Part shown: positions 1-9,733 of the stretch, one piece after another
Numbering within the stretch: the stretch's first letter is position 1
Layout of the letters: each line of letters opens with the position of its first letter
Assembly (NCBI GenBank): GCA_000495505.1
Contig: CP006833.1
Coordinates: 1,612,001-1,676,000 of the forward strand
Direction of reading: 5' to 3'
Origin: Campylobacter fetus subsp. testudinum 03-427
Lineage (GTDB): Bacteria > Campylobacterota > Campylobacteria > Campylobacterales > Campylobacteraceae
Length of the DNA: 64,000 nt
Translations under genes and position numbers: made by a program
The notes under the pieces: model-generated
What the model was told of the DNA's origin: nothing
What the model saw: the letters and a program-made list of their open reading frames with translations, nothing else
Database searches by the model: none

Positions 1-678
1 ATCGTTTCCTGCTTCTAAAAACACCTGTTTTATAGCTTTTAATATTTTTTGATTTATATCAACCATACTTGCTTGGTACTCTTTTTGGTTATAAAAATCG
101 TTTACCACATGCATATTATATAGTCTTGAGCTAATTATTACATCTGGAAATAAACTTATAGTATAAAGTTCGATAAATCGTACAAGATCTGGATAAAGTA
201 TAACAAGTCTTTCGTTATAAATATCAACTGAAAAGTCTATCAAGCTAAGCGCTATATAAAGTATTTCAAGTTCAGGCTCAAATACTATTATTCTACTGTG
301 AGATTCATTAGACAAAAGAGATTTTATAAATATACCATTTCCTATGCCATAAAAATACAGAGCTTTATGTCTACTATACTCCTCTTCAAAGCTAATAATC
401 TTCTCTTCAACATCTTTTGCCGGGCTTTCATAAAGATATTTTTTGGTTTCTAAATTTATGATATTTATATCAAGAGGATCTTTTCCCATAAATACACCGA
501 ATTTTTTATTCTCTTTTAAATCAAATAACATCTTAGCTAATCGCCAACTATAAGTCATTATAGCTGCTATATTTCTATCAAAAATGGTTATCTCTTTTCT
601 TTGGGCTATTTGCAGACCTAATTCTTCATTTAGCTTTAGAAACTGTTTTTCATCTTGATTTAACTCTTTATCTTTCAT
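1..678 (-). CDS. Motility accessory factor (Maf/DUF115 family), C-terminally cut by window edge
   Basis: The frame opens at an ATG (complement of 676-678), starts MKDKELNQDE, and stays open for 226 codons to base 1, so the 3' part lies outside the window. The stretch YFYGIGNGIFIKSLL followed by IIVFEPELEILYIAL, about residues 105-145, is typical of the Campylobacter Maf proteins (DUF115/MptE-like). Known members take part in flagellin glycosylation or flagellar export and usually sit in flagellar glycosylation islands as tandem paralogues. An RBS-like AAGGAAA lies just upstream of the ATG. Family assignment is from motif resemblance. The individual function is unknown, since Maf paralogues differ. 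Confidence 0.75.
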   Translation of the reverse strand, partial: MKDKELNQDEKQFLKLNEELGLQIAQRKEITIFDRNIAAIMTYSWRLAKMLFDLKENKKFGVFMGKDPLDINIINLETKKYLYESPAKDVEEKIISFEEEYSRHKALYFYGIGNGIFIKSLLSNESHSRIIVFEPELEILYIALSLIDFSVDIYNERLVILYPDLVRFIELYTISLFPDVIISSRLYNMHVVNDFYNQKEYQASMVDINQKILKAIKQVFLEAGND

Positions 679-768
679 AATTTTCCTTAAATTTGTATAT
701 ATAAATTTATGTCATATTAGACCCTATATCGGCTATATAGTTTTTCCTTAAAACAGATCTTTTAAAAA

Positions 769-1443
769 TTACTTTGCAATATTAAGAATTTCATAAGAAT
801 AATCAAGCTCCTTACTTCCTAGAAATCCAACCGTACCTTTGATATTCTTGTCTAATCTAAACTGAATTTTTATATCTTTTTTAATTGTTTTTATAGTTAC
901 GATATCGCCATCACGCAACTTTGCGGCTACTTTAAAATACTCTCCACCCCTAAACTCATTAAATTTAGAATGAGTGAAAATCACAGCTCCATCAAAACTA
1001 GAAAGCTCATCAAGTTCATTTAAAACGCCATCTAAACTCAGATCATCACCGTTTAAATTTATAATTCTAATTCCAAAAGCGTTGCTTAATAAATTTAACA
1101 TAGCTTGTATCTGCTTTGAGTTTATACTATTTAAAACTTCTGGCGAAACGATGATAACTCCGCAATTTTTTATAAACTCGCAAATAAAAGGAAGTTCCTC
1201 TTCTCCAACATTGCTCTCGCCGCTTAAGTAACCCTCATCAAGAGAGCTAAAAAACTCATCATCAAACAGATCTTTACAGATAAGTGCTAAAACATAACTA
1301 AGACTTCCTATCTCGCACTTAACAAACTTAGCGTTTATATCATCATCTAATGGACTAATAACTAAGATATCATCATTTTTAAAAGTTTCTAGCAAATTTG
1401 GCGCTTGAAATGATAGAATACTTGCTAAACTAAGAACTTTCAT
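769..1443 (-). CDS. Hypothetical protein, 224 residues
   Basis: I do not recognise this gene with confidence. It encodes a soluble, acidic protein with no signal peptide or membrane segment. Two patches (YLSGESNVGEEE near residue 75 and KLRDGDIVTIKT near residue 177) faintly recall the C-terminal parts of NuoG or molybdopterin-oxidoreductase-like proteins, where a short 'L.DGD.V' strand is common. No Fe-S cysteine motif is present, so it cannot be a working NuoG. The start is the ATG at 1441-1443. It lies back to back with the AI-2E-type permease, so the two genes share a short promoter region, and the Maf gene follows it on the same strand 90 bases downstream of its stop. The protein may be specific to Campylobacter. 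Confidence 0.6.
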   Translation of the reverse strand: MKVLSLASILSFQAPNLLETFKNDDILVISPLDDDINAKFVKCEIGSLSYVLALICKDLFDDEFFSSLDEGYLSGESNVGEEELPFICEFIKNCGVIIVSPEVLNSINSKQIQAMLNLLSNAFGIRIINLNGDDLSLDGVLNELDELSSFDGAVIFTHSKFNEFRGGEYFKVAAKLRDGDIVTIKTIKKDIKIQFRLDKNIKGTVGFLGSKELDYSYEILNIAK

Positions 1444-1590
1444 GCTATTCCTTATAATATGGCAATTTATCTAATTATATCTAAAAATGTTTATGTAATG
1501 CTTTTAAAGCGGGTAAAGACCGCCTTAATGTATTTATTATTTCTTAAGCTAAATGCAGGTAGGATTTTTGCATTTTTAAAGGAATCAAAT

Positions 1591-2601
1591 TTGAAATACC
1601 AGCTAACATTGATATCTATAGCAAGTTTTGTGATAATAGCAACAGGTCTTGCAGCAGCAAGCGCCATCGTAGTGCCGTTTTTTCTTGCTGTTTTTATAGC
1701 TATAGCTATTTCACCCGTGCTTGAGTTTATGCAAAGATTAAAGATACGCCGCACAATCTCATTTGTACTTCTTATAGCTATATTTATAGGAATTTTATGG
1801 TTTTTGGGAAATGTAGTATCAAGTGCGTTAAACGGATTTAGCAGTTCGTTGCCTGAGTATCAAATGCAATTTAGGATATTTGTAGATAAAGCAGTAGAGT
1901 GGCTAAACTCATATGAGATAATAAAAATAAATAGTTTTGTACTAGAGAGCATAGATACAAATAAGATATTTTCTACAACAAGCACTATCTTAAGACAAAC
2001 TAGCGAAATAGTCACAAAGTCGTTTTTGGTCTTTTTGCTAGTAGTTTTTATGTTAGTAGAGACTCAAGTTTTTAAAGATAAAGTTGAGTATTTTGCTAAA
2101 AAACATATGTCTATGCACAATATCGCAAATGGTTTTATATCAAATTTAAAAAAATACCTTGCCATAAAAACTATATCTTCTATCGCTACTGGGCTTATTT
2201 TATGGCTGTTTTTAGTATATTTTGGAGTACCTTACGCACCTTTGTGGGCAGTTTTGGCGTTTATATTTAACTATATTCCTACTATCGGCTCTATTATAGC
2301 GGCGATTCCTGCTATTTTAATGTCGCTTTTGGTAAATGATTTAAGCGATACATTGTGGCTTAGCATTATATATTTAGTAGTAAATATATCCATAGGCAAC
2401 TTTATAGAACCGAAATTTCTAGGTTCAGGACTTGGGATATCAACTCTTGTAGTAATTTTAAGCTTACTTTTTTGGGGATTTTTGCTTGGTATTGGTGGAA
2501 TGTTTTTAGCAGTTCCTCTTACTATGAGCATAAAAATAGCTCTAAACGAAAGCCCTAAAACTAAATTTATAGCGGTGTTGCTCAGCGATAAGGCGCAGTA
2601 A
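1591..2601 (+). CDS. AI-2E family transporter (PerM/YdiK-like permease)
   Basis: Integral membrane protein of the AI-2E exporter superfamily (PF01594). The sequence has an N-terminal pair of hydrophobic segments (ISIASFVIIATGLAAASAIV), a further pair near the middle and a C-terminal cluster with PTIGSIIAAIPA and EPKFLGSGLGIS, the latter being typical of the family. I chose the TTG at 1591 because AAAGGA sits 7-8 bases upstream. This gives 336 residues, a usual family length. An in-frame ATG at 1459 would add 44 residues but has no RBS. The stop is followed at once by ktrB. The substrate is unknown; AI-2 export has been shown for some members, and ion or other small-molecule export for others. 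Confidence 0.8.
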   Translation: MKYQLTLISIASFVIIATGLAAASAIVVPFFLAVFIAIAISPVLEFMQRLKIRRTISFVLLIAIFIGILWFLGNVVSSALNGFSSSLPEYQMQFRIFVDKAVEWLNSYEIIKINSFVLESIDTNKIFSTTSTILRQTSEIVTKSFLVFLLVVFMLVETQVFKDKVEYFAKKHMSMHNIANGFISNLKKYLAIKTISSIATGLILWLFLVYFGVPYAPLWAVLAFIFNYIPTIGSIIAAIPAILMSLLVNDLSDTLWLSIIYLVVNISIGNFIEPKFLGSGLGISTLVVILSLLFWGFLLGIGGMFLAVPLTMSIKIALNESPKTKFIAVLLSDKAQ

Positions 2602-3930
2602 GTGAATAAAATATTTAGCACTATTTTAGCAAGCTACATACTTTTAGCTTTTATAGGAGCTATAATTCTAAGCTTTGATATAATGCGTTTAAAACCTATA
2701 TCATTTATAGATCTACTTTTTACAGCTACTTCTGCAGTCTGCGTAACAGGTCTCATCACTGTAAATACTGCAACTGATTTTACTGGATACGGACAAGGAG
2801 TTATACTAGCTTTGATACAAGCAGGCGGTTTTGGTTATATGAGTTTAGCTGGATTTTTGTTTTTACTTATAGGTAAAAAAGTTGATTTCAAAGGCAAAAT
2901 GCTGCTAAAAGAGTCTCTTGACTATCCAAATATGCAAGGTATCATAAAATACCTAAAAAAGATTTTTGTTTTTACTATCTGCATAGAAATCATAGGCGCT
3001 GCGATCCTTACTTTAAATTTTATGCTTGATATGCCGTTTAAAAAAGCACTTTGGGCAGGAGTGTTTCACTCTATTTCAGCGTTTAATAACGCTGGATTTA
3101 GTATATTTGAATACAATCTTGTAGAGTACAGAGATAATTTCGTATTAAATTTGACTATATGCTTTTTAGTTATACTAGGCGGACTTGGATTTTTAGTGCT
3201 TAGCGAATGTTTTAACTACTATAAAAAGAGTTCTAGGATAAGTGTGCATACAAGAATAGTTTTAATAGCAACTATCATTTGTATATCGCTTGGTATGGCT
3301 GTACTGCTGATATTTGAATGGGATAATTCAAAAAGCATAGGCTCTTTAAACTGGTTTCATAAGCTACTTAGTTCGTTTTTCGTATCAGTAAATCTTAGAA
3401 CATCAGGATTTAACACGATAGATCTTGGCTCTTTGCATGATCAAAGCCTATTTTTCTCATCTTTGCTGATGATCATAGGAGCTGCTCCTGGTGGTACTGC
3501 TGGAGGTATAAAAATAACTACAGTCGCGGTGCTTCTTATATATGCTTACTGCTCTTTAAGAGATAAAGAAACTGTTGTATTTCAAAGAACTATTCCGGAA
3601 AATATCGTAAAAAAATCATTTTTGATCTTCATTATAGCAGTATGTTATATTATTATTTCTACTATCATACTAAGTACCACAGACGATAAAGAAAATAGAT
3701 ATTTTTTACCTTTGCTATTTGAAATTTGCTCTGCGTTTGGCACTGTTGGAGTAAGCACCGGCGATGGCGGAAGCTTATCGTTATCAACTAAATTTAGTGA
3801 TTTTGGTAAGTTTTATATAATAGTTTTGATGTTTATGGGAAGAGTCGGTGTGCTAGTTTTTAGTATGGCGCTTTTTAGAAAAAGTAAAAATAGCAGTATT
3901 AAATATCCAGAAGAAGGAGTAGTATTATGA
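2602..3930 (+). CDS. ktrB: Potassium uptake protein KtrB (TrkH/HKT family)
   Basis: Membrane pore subunit of a Ktr-type K+ (Na+-coupled) uptake system. Four pore-loop repeats, each carrying the filter glycine, can be read in order: CVTGL, NNAGF, RTSGF and GTVGVST. The family loop PGGTAGGIK lies near residue 295. The length of 442 residues fits KtrB. Translation starts at a GTG directly after the stop of the preceding permease, so the two genes are probably translated from one message. The stop overlaps the start of ktrA by 4 bases (ATGA), which fits obligatory pairing of KtrB with the regulatory subunit KtrA. Confidence 0.9.
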   Translation: MNKIFSTILASYILLAFIGAIILSFDIMRLKPISFIDLLFTATSAVCVTGLITVNTATDFTGYGQGVILALIQAGGFGYMSLAGFLFLLIGKKVDFKGKMLLKESLDYPNMQGIIKYLKKIFVFTICIEIIGAAILTLNFMLDMPFKKALWAGVFHSISAFNNAGFSIFEYNLVEYRDNFVLNLTICFLVILGGLGFLVLSECFNYYKKSSRISVHTRIVLIATIICISLGMAVLLIFEWDNSKSIGSLNWFHKLLSSFFVSVNLRTSGFNTIDLGSLHDQSLFFSSLLMIIGAAPGGTAGGIKITTVAVLLIYAYCSLRDKETVVFQRTIPENIVKKSFLIFIIAVCYIIISTIILSTTDDKENRYFLPLLFEICSAFGTVGVSTGDGGSLSLSTKFSDFGKFYIIVLMFMGRVGVLVFSMALFRKSKNSSIKYPEEGVVL

Positions 3931-4577
3931 AAACTTACGCTGTTATCGGTCTTGGCAAATTTGGATCGCACGTAGCAAAAGGGCTTATAGAAAACGGTGA
4001 GCAAGTCATAGCTGTAGATAAAAATGAAGATAGCATAAGGGAATTTAGAGGAATTTGCGAGAATTTATTTATCATCGATACCACTGATATCAATTCTTTA
4101 AAAGACGCAGGTATCGCAGAAGTAGATACAGCCATAGTAAGCATAGGAGAAAATATAGAAGCTTCTATACTAAGTGTTATGGCTTTAAAAGAAGTAGGAG
4201 TAAAAGAGGTTATCGCTAAAGCATACACTTTAATTCACGGTAAAATTCTATCTAAAATAGGCACCGACAGAGTTATTTATCCTGAGAGAGACGCGGCAAA
4301 AAGGCTTGTAAAAAGCTTCTCTTTAAATCCTAAATTTGAAGTCATAGATGTAACAAATACTATAAAAATAGCTAGATTTAAAATTACCGCGCAATATGCA
4401 AATATAGCCGCTGGAGATCTTTTAAGCAGATCAAAATCAGACCTAAAAATAATAGCCTTTAAACGAGAAAATAAATGGGAATATGAAATAGGCGAGTTTT
4501 TAGTTTTAAAAAATGACGATGTAGTTTTGCTTTTTGGAAATTCAAGAGAGCTTGAAATATTTATCTCAAATATATAG
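3927..4577 (+). CDS. ktrA: Potassium uptake regulator KtrA (RCK/TrkA-N domain)
   Basis: Cytoplasmic gating subunit of the Ktr K+ channel. Residues 5-16 hold the Rossmann nucleotide-binding loop GLGKFGSHVA. Residues about 1-120 form the RCK_N domain and about 135-216 the RCK_C domain, together 216 residues as is usual for KtrA. In characterised systems KtrA rings bind ATP/ADP and c-di-AMP or similar ligands and open the KtrB pore. The ATG overlaps the ktrB stop by 4 bases, indicating coupled translation. Confidence 0.9.
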   Translation: MKTYAVIGLGKFGSHVAKGLIENGEQVIAVDKNEDSIREFRGICENLFIIDTTDINSLKDAGIAEVDTAIVSIGENIEASILSVMALKEVGVKEVIAKAYTLIHGKILSKIGTDRVIYPERDAAKRLVKSFSLNPKFEVIDVTNTIKIARFKITAQYANIAAGDLLSRSKSDLKIIAFKRENKWEYEIGEFLVLKNDDVVLLFGNSRELEIFISNI

Positions 4578-4791
4578 ATAATTTTGTAATTTAAATTATG
4601 AATTTACATTATATATTTAAGATTTTATTTATAAATTTAATATTAAATTGTTTGTCAAAAGCCATATTTTCGATATTTAAAGTTTATAAATGACCTATTT
4701 TAAAACCATTAAATAATAATCTAAAACTATGAATCTACCATACTTTTGCTCTGTTTTTTAATATTTAAGATTAAATTCATTCAATCAACAT

Positions 4792-4797
4792 TATAAT
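4792..4797 (+). promoter_or_regulatory. Probable -10 box of aspA
   Basis: A perfect TATAAT lies 31 bases upstream of the aspA ATG, in the 251-base gap after ktrA, preceded by AT-rich tracts as is usual for Campylobacter sigma-70 promoters. No -35 hexamer is obvious. The AAGGAG ribosome site follows just before the ATG. Confidence 0.5.
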
Positions 4798-4828
4798 GTT
4801 ATGGATAAAAAAATAAAGGAGACACATT

Positions 4829-6253
4829 ATGGGTACAAGAAAAGAGCACGATTTTATCGGTGAGTTAGAAATAGCAGAAGACGTTTATTATGGCGTTCAA
4901 ACATTTAGAGCTGTTGAGAACTTCAACATCACTCACGAACGTCTTTGTAACTTTCCAAATTTCATAGTAGCATTAGCTCAAGTCAAAAAAGCAGCAGCAC
5001 TTGCAAACTTTGAACTTGGCTTACTTGATGCGAAGATAAAAAATGCTATTTGTGAAGCTTGCGACCTTGTTGCTAGTGGAAAATACAATAATCAGTTTGT
5101 TGTAGATATGATACAAGGCGGCGCAGGAACAAGTACAAATATGAACGCAAATGAAGTTATAGCTAACATCGCTCTTGAACTTATGGGTCACAAAAAAGGC
5201 GAGTATCAGTACTGCCATCCAAACGATCATGTAAATTTAAGTCAAAGTACAAATGACGCTTATCCTACAGCTTTAAGAGTTGCGATTTACGAGAGACTTT
5301 GTGAGCTAACTGAAGCTATGCATATCTTAAAAGATAGCTTTGATAAAAAAGCAGATGAGTTTAAAGACGTTTTAAAAATGGGTAGAACTCAGCTTCAAGA
5401 CGCCGTTCCTATGACTTTAGGTCAAGAATTTAAAACTTTTTCAGTTATGCTTGGTGAAGATATCGACCGTGTAAGAGAAGCTAGAAACTTAGTACGCGAA
5501 ATAAACCTAGGCGGAACAGCGATTGGTACAGGTATCAACTCTCACCCAGACTATCCAAAAGTAGTTGAGACAAAACTTCAAGAAGTAACAAAACGTCCAT
5601 TCATCACTGCTGGTAACCTTATAGAAGCTACTCAAGATACAGGCGCTTATGTTCAAATTTCAGGCGTTTTAAAAAGAGTTAGTACAAAACTAAGTAAAAT
5701 TTGTAACGACTTAAGACTTCTAAGTAGTGGTCCAAGATGTGGAATAAACGAGATAAACTTACCAAAAATGCAACCAGGCTCAAGCATTATGCCGGGTAAA
5801 GTAAATCCTGTTATCCCTGAAGTAGTAAATCAAGTTTGTTTTGCAGTTATCGGAAACGATGTAACTGTAACTTTAGCTAGCGAGGGCGGACAACTTCAAC
5901 TAAACGTATTTGAACCAGTTATCGCTTATAGCTTGTTTAACTCTATCGCAATGCTTAAAAAAGCTTGCCGTACTTTAGCTACAAAATGTATTGATGGTAT
6001 CACTGCAAATGAGAAAGTTTGTTCTGATTTTGTTTATAACTCAATTGGTATTGTTACAGCATTTAACCCATATATCGGTTATGAAAACAGTGCTAGTATA
6101 GCAAAAGAAGCATTGACAACAGGAAAAAGCGTAGCAGCTATCGCACTTGAAAGAGGACTTTTAACTCAAGATCAAATAAATGATATTTTACGTCCTGAAA
6201 ATATGCTAAATCCTCATATGACAAATGAAGATAAAAGCAAATTTAAAAAATAA
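4829..6253 (+). CDS. aspA: Aspartate ammonia-lyase (aspartase)
   Basis: Cytoplasmic enzyme that converts L-aspartate to fumarate and ammonia. The 474 residues match the fumarase/aspartase superfamily throughout. The catalytic-loop signature GSSIMPGKVNP lies near residue 318, and the substrate-binding segments MIQGGAGTSTNMNANE and LSQSTNDAYPT lie in the N-terminal third. AspA is central to amino-acid-based growth in Campylobacter, where fumarate feeds respiration. The next gene is a C4-dicarboxylate antiporter, so aspartate import and fumarate or succinate export are probably co-supplied. AAAGGAG precedes the ATG. Confidence 0.96.
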   Translation: MGTRKEHDFIGELEIAEDVYYGVQTFRAVENFNITHERLCNFPNFIVALAQVKKAAALANFELGLLDAKIKNAICEACDLVASGKYNNQFVVDMIQGGAGTSTNMNANEVIANIALELMGHKKGEYQYCHPNDHVNLSQSTNDAYPTALRVAIYERLCELTEAMHILKDSFDKKADEFKDVLKMGRTQLQDAVPMTLGQEFKTFSVMLGEDIDRVREARNLVREINLGGTAIGTGINSHPDYPKVVETKLQEVTKRPFITAGNLIEATQDTGAYVQISGVLKRVSTKLSKICNDLRLLSSGPRCGINEINLPKMQPGSSIMPGKVNPVIPEVVNQVCFAVIGNDVTVTLASEGGQLQLNVFEPVIAYSLFNSIAMLKKACRTLATKCIDGITANEKVCSDFVYNSIGIVTAFNPYIGYENSASIAKEALTTGKSVAAIALERGLLTQDQINDILRPENMLNPHMTNEDKSKFKK

Positions 6254-6298
6254 TTTTTTAAATTTGAAATAACGAATTTGCCCTAAAAAATACTAAAT

Positions 6299-6320
6299 TT
6301 GCCTTGCTTTTGCAAGGCAA
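6299..6320 (+). terminator. Hairpin after aspA
   Basis: Perfect 9-bp stem TTGCCTTGC/GCAAGGCAA with a TTTT loop, 45 bases after the aspA stop. There is no good U-run behind it, so it may attenuate rather than fully end transcription, or it may stabilise the 3' end of the aspA message. Confidence 0.5.
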
Positions 6321-6393
6321 TAACTTTGGTATTTTGCTACTTTAAGCGACTTTAAACAGTCGTGATAAAGTATAAAAAATAAAAAGGATCTTT

Positions 6394-7731
6394 ATGGACA
6401 TTATGCTTATTTTACAAGTTATCGTTTTGTTTGGAGCGATATTCTTAGGTGTTAAACTCGGAGGTATGGGTATAGGTTACGCCGGCGGTCTTGGCGTTGT
6501 TATTTTAGCCCTTGTTTTAGGTATGAAACCAGGAAACATTCCTTGGGACGTTATACTTATCATTATGTCAGTTATCGCAGCTATCACAGCGATGCAAATG
6601 GCAGGAGGACTTGATTATTTAGTTCAAATAGCTGAGAAAATTTTGCGTAAAAATCCAAAATATATCAACTATCTTGCGCCTACAGTTACTTATTTCTTAA
6701 CTATCTTTGCTGGTACTGGTCACACTGCGTTTTCTATGATTCCAGTTATCGTTGAGGTTGCAAAAGGTCAAAACATAAAACCTGCAGCGCCACTTAGCAT
6801 AGCAGTTGTTGCAAGCCAAATCGCTATCACAGCAAGCCCAGTTTCAGCTGCAGTCGTATTTATGAGTGGCATACTCGAACCGCTTGGTTGTTCATATCCT
6901 ATGCTTTTAGCTATCTGTATCCCTACAACATTTATAGGTTGTATGATCACTTCATTTATCGTTAGTACATTTTGGAATCTTGACCTTGACAAAGATCCTG
7001 TGTATCAACAAAGATTAAGAGATGGTCTTGTTAAAGAGGTAAAAGGCGCTGAGTATAAAGAGGTATCAAAATCTGCAAAAACTTCAGTTGCGATATTTTT
7101 AATCGGCGTTTTAGCAGTAGTTTTCTATGCGACTGCTATATCAAAAAACGTAGGTTTGATCGATCCTGTTATCCTTGGTAGAGATCACGCTATCATCAGC
7201 TTTATGCTTACTATAGCTACTCTTATAATTATAGTTTGTAAAGTCAGAACAGATACTTTGGTTCAATCAAGCGTATTTAAATCAGGTATGGTAGCTTGCG
7301 TGTGCGTACTTGGTGTGGCATGGCTCGGCGATACTTTTGTTAGCGGTCACATCGAGGGAATCAAGGGTTTTGCTTCTGATCTAGTTGGTAAATATCCGTT
7401 CTTACTTTCTGTGGCGTTATTTTTTGCTTCAATGCTTCTTTATTCTCAAGCAGCAACTGCAAAAGCCATCATTCCTGCAGTTATCTTAGCTTTAGGAATC
7501 ACTCCTGAAAATAGCGGTCAAATTTACATAGTCGTAGCTTCATTTGCAGCAGTTTCAGCTCTATTTGTCCTTCCTACTTATCCAACATTGCTTGGTGCTG
7601 TTCAAATGGACGATACAGGTACAACAAGAATAGGAAAATACGTATTTAACCACGCTTTCTTAGTTCCTGGAGTGTTAGCTATAGCTATATCTGTAGCTCT
7701 TGGATTTATCCTTGCTCCTATGATGCTTTAA
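6394..7731 (+). CDS. dcuA: Anaerobic C4-dicarboxylate transporter (DcuA/DcuB family)
   Basis: Inner-membrane antiporter exchanging aspartate or fumarate against succinate. The 445 residues contain about ten hydrophobic segments. Family motifs include GTGHTAFSMIPVI near residue 109 and the region around SQIAITASPVSAA. The position directly after aspA mirrors the aspA-dcuA pair of C. jejuni, so I use dcuA; DcuB is the close alternative. The RBS AAAGGA precedes the ATG. A hairpin stands just after the stop. Confidence 0.9.
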   Translation: MDIMLILQVIVLFGAIFLGVKLGGMGIGYAGGLGVVILALVLGMKPGNIPWDVILIIMSVIAAITAMQMAGGLDYLVQIAEKILRKNPKYINYLAPTVTYFLTIFAGTGHTAFSMIPVIVEVAKGQNIKPAAPLSIAVVASQIAITASPVSAAVVFMSGILEPLGCSYPMLLAICIPTTFIGCMITSFIVSTFWNLDLDKDPVYQQRLRDGLVKEVKGAEYKEVSKSAKTSVAIFLIGVLAVVFYATAISKNVGLIDPVILGRDHAIISFMLTIATLIIIVCKVRTDTLVQSSVFKSGMVACVCVLGVAWLGDTFVSGHIEGIKGFASDLVGKYPFLLSVALFFASMLLYSQAATAKAIIPAVILALGITPENSGQIYIVVASFAAVSALFVLPTYPTLLGAVQMDDTGTTRIGKYVFNHAFLVPGVLAIAISVALGFILAPMML

Positions 7732-7737
7732 TTTTCT

Positions 7738-7761
7738 TAGTCCGGCTTTTTGTCGGACTAT
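7738..7761 (+). terminator. Probable dcuA terminator
   Basis: Inverted repeat TAGTCCG/CGGACTA with a loop rich in T begins 6 bases after the dcuA stop. The downstream tract is AT-rich but not a clean U-run. Confidence 0.6.
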
Positions 7762-7929
7762 CTAAATATATTAAATTTATTCATTAATTTTTTAAATTCA
7801 AACATACTTAAATATATTCAAATAATAAATTTGAAAATAGATTTAACACAAAATGCCTTAAATTCATCATCAGATGTTATATATATCACAAATTTTCTGA
7901 TATTTAGGCGAAATTTATAAATGTTTTGT

Positions 7930-7947
7930 TATAATGATTATTAATAA
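7930..7947 (+). promoter_or_regulatory. -10 box (TATAAT) within an imperfect palindrome upstream of a chemoreceptor
   Basis: TATAAT at 7930-7935 runs into ATGATTATTAATAA, giving an imperfect palindrome that resembles the Fur-box pattern GATAATNATTATC. It lies about 90 bases upstream of the chemoreceptor start. The -10 call is reasonable. The Fur-site reading is weak, because AT-rich DNA produces such matches often. Confidence 0.3.
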
Positions 7948-8024
7948 TTTTATATAGAATTATATTATGTATATAATTATTTTAAAATATAAAGATTAGA
8001 AAAATTAATAAAAAAGGATATAAA

Positions 8025-9662
8025 TTGAAATCTATCAACAGTAAGGTTATGGTGATAATCGCCATTATAATGGCAATGCTAATCGCATGTTTTGTCGTAG
8101 TTGAAATTTTTATTTCTAAGGTGAATGCGTCGTTTAATGAGTCAGAAAAAACCAAAAACGAGTATGTTTTGATATATAAAAATATTATTGATGGTGAAAG
8201 AGCCGGACTTAATATAAGAAATTTATATATTATCCCTGAGGATAAAAATACATTAACAATACTAGAAAATAGCGTTGATGAACTAGTTACAAACAGAGAG
8301 GAGTATAAAAAATTATTAGGCGCTACTAAGCTGCAAACAGATGAAATTTTTAACAAAATAACATCATTTTATAGAAGCTCTATAAATAAAGTAAAAAATA
8401 ATCAAAACATTACCCTAGAAGACGTCCAAGAAATAACACCTATATGGAGAGAGTATAGAGGATTGCTAGAAAAACAGCTAGCTAGTTTAGAGATTAAAGA
8501 TAAAAGCACGTCAGATAGTTTTGCTAATGATGTTAATGTACTTACTGTAGGATTTACCGTATTTATCATCGCTATCATCATACTTTCAAGCTTGATACTA
8601 TTGCTTAGCAAGTCATATCTTCTAAAAGCCATTAGATCCATAGAAAGTGGCCTCAAAGACTTCTTTGACTTCTTAAACCATAAAAATGATAATCCTAAAG
8701 CTATAAATTTAAAATCAAACGATGAGTTTGGAGTTATGGCTAAACTTATAAATGAGAATACATCTATTATAAAAGATTCTATGGAACAAGATAATAAAGC
8801 AGTAACAGAGTCTTTAGAAAAAGCAAATGAAGTTGAGAATGGAAATTTAAAAGCTAGAATAAATACTATACCATCTTCACCAGGACTTGAGAAGTTAAGA
8901 CAAGTATTAAATAAGATGATGGATACATTAGAAAGAAAGATAGGATCTGATATAAATGTTATCCAACAAACATTTGATAGCTTTAAAGAGTTAGACTTTA
9001 CTTCAAGAATACCAAATGCTAAAGGTGAAGTTGAAAAGGTTACTAATCTTTTAGGAGATGAGATAGCTAAGATGTTAAAAGATAATCTAGCTCAAGCTAA
9101 TAATCTTAAAGAAAAAGCAAATAGTCTAAAAGGTTATGTAGAAAACCTAAATGATAGTGCAAGAAGTCAAGCTAACTCACTTCAAGAAAGTGCAGCTGCA
9201 GTTGAAGAGATGAGTAGTTCTATGAGCTCTATAAATGAAAGAGCAGGAGATGTTATAAAACAATCAGAAGATATAAAAAGCATTATAACAATAATCAGAG
9301 ACATAGCAGATCAAACAAACTTACTAGCATTAAATGCAGCCATAGAAGCAGCTAGAGCTGGAGAGCACGGACGTGGATTTGCAGTTGTTGCAGATGAAGT
9401 AAGACAACTAGCTGAAAGAACAGGAAAATCTCTAGCAGAAATTGAAGCAAATGTAAATATCTTATCTCAAGGAATCAATGAGATGAGTCAAAGCATAAAT
9501 GAGCAAACTGAAGCAATTAATCAGATAAATGAAGCTGTTGCTACTGTAGATGAACAGACTAAACAAAATGTTGCTATAGCTCAAAATAGTAATAAGATAA
9601 CTAATGAGGTAGAGAGTATAGCAAATGAAGTATTTAATGAGGTTAATAAAAAGAAATTTTGA
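8025..9662 (+). CDS. Methyl-accepting chemotaxis protein with a single periplasmic helical domain
   Basis: Transmembrane chemoreceptor of 545 residues. TM1 covers about residues 5-30. A helical periplasmic region (about 31-172) looks like a four-helix-bundle sensor. TM2 is at about 174-198. A HAMP-like stretch and a long coiled coil follow. The signalling tip [20 protein letters not shown] with [11 protein letters not shown] lies near residues 440-470. There is no CheR-docking pentapeptide at the C-terminus. Start: TTG at 8025 after AAAAGGA. From [13 protein letters not shown] onward the protein is closely similar to the receptor encoded at 57804-59765, while the sensor halves are unrelated. 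The ligand is unknown. Confidence 0.88.
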   Translation: MKSINSKVMVIIAIIMAMLIACFVVVEIFISKVNASFNESEKTKNEYVLIYKNIIDGERAGLNIRNLYIIPEDKNTLTILENSVDELVTNREEYKKLLGATKLQTDEIFNKITSFYRSSINKVKNNQNITLEDVQEITPIWREYRGLLEKQLASLEIKDKSTSDSFANDVNVLTVGFTVFIIAIIILSSLILLLSKSYLLKAIRSIESGLKDFFDFLNHKNDNPKAINLKSNDEFGVMAKLINENTSIIKDSMEQDNKAVTESLEKANEVENGNLKARINTIPSSPGLEKLRQVLNKMMDTLERKIGSDINVIQQTFDSFKELDFTSRIPNAKGEVEKVTNLLGDEIAKMLKDNLAQANNLKEKANSLKGYVENLNDSARSQANSLQESAAAVEEMSSSMSSINERAGDVIKQSEDIKSIITIIRDIADQTNLLALNAAIEAARAGEHGRGFAVVADEVRQLAERTGKSLAEIEANVNILSQGINEMSQSINEQTEAINQINEAVATVDEQTKQNVAIAQNSNKITNEVESIANEVFNEVNKKKF

Positions 9663-9669
9663 TTAAACT

Positions 9670-9698
9670 AAATTTGAGCTTTTATTAAGCTCAAATTT
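9670..9698 (+). terminator. Strong hairpin after the chemoreceptor gene
   Basis: Perfect 12-bp stem (AAATTTGAGCTT pairing with AAGCTCAAATTT) with a 5-base loop, starting 8 bases after the stop codon and lying between two convergent genes. It can serve as a terminator for either strand. Confidence 0.75.
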
Positions 9699-9707
9699 AT
9701 TATCAAA

Positions 9708-9730
9708 CTTAGCCCAAAAATAGGGCTAAG
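9708..9730 (-). terminator. Hairpin after dsbI
   Basis: Perfect 8-bp stem CTTAGCCC/GGGCTAAG with loop AAAAATA, immediately downstream of the dsbI stop on the minus strand. On that strand it is followed by an AT-rich tract and the preceding hairpin. Confidence 0.6.
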
Positions 9731-9733
9731 AAC

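Noticed and set aside
1459-1590. N-terminal extension of the AI-2E-type permease
   Set aside because: The ATG lacks a ribosome site; the TTG at 1591 has AAAGGA at good spacing and gives the usual family length.
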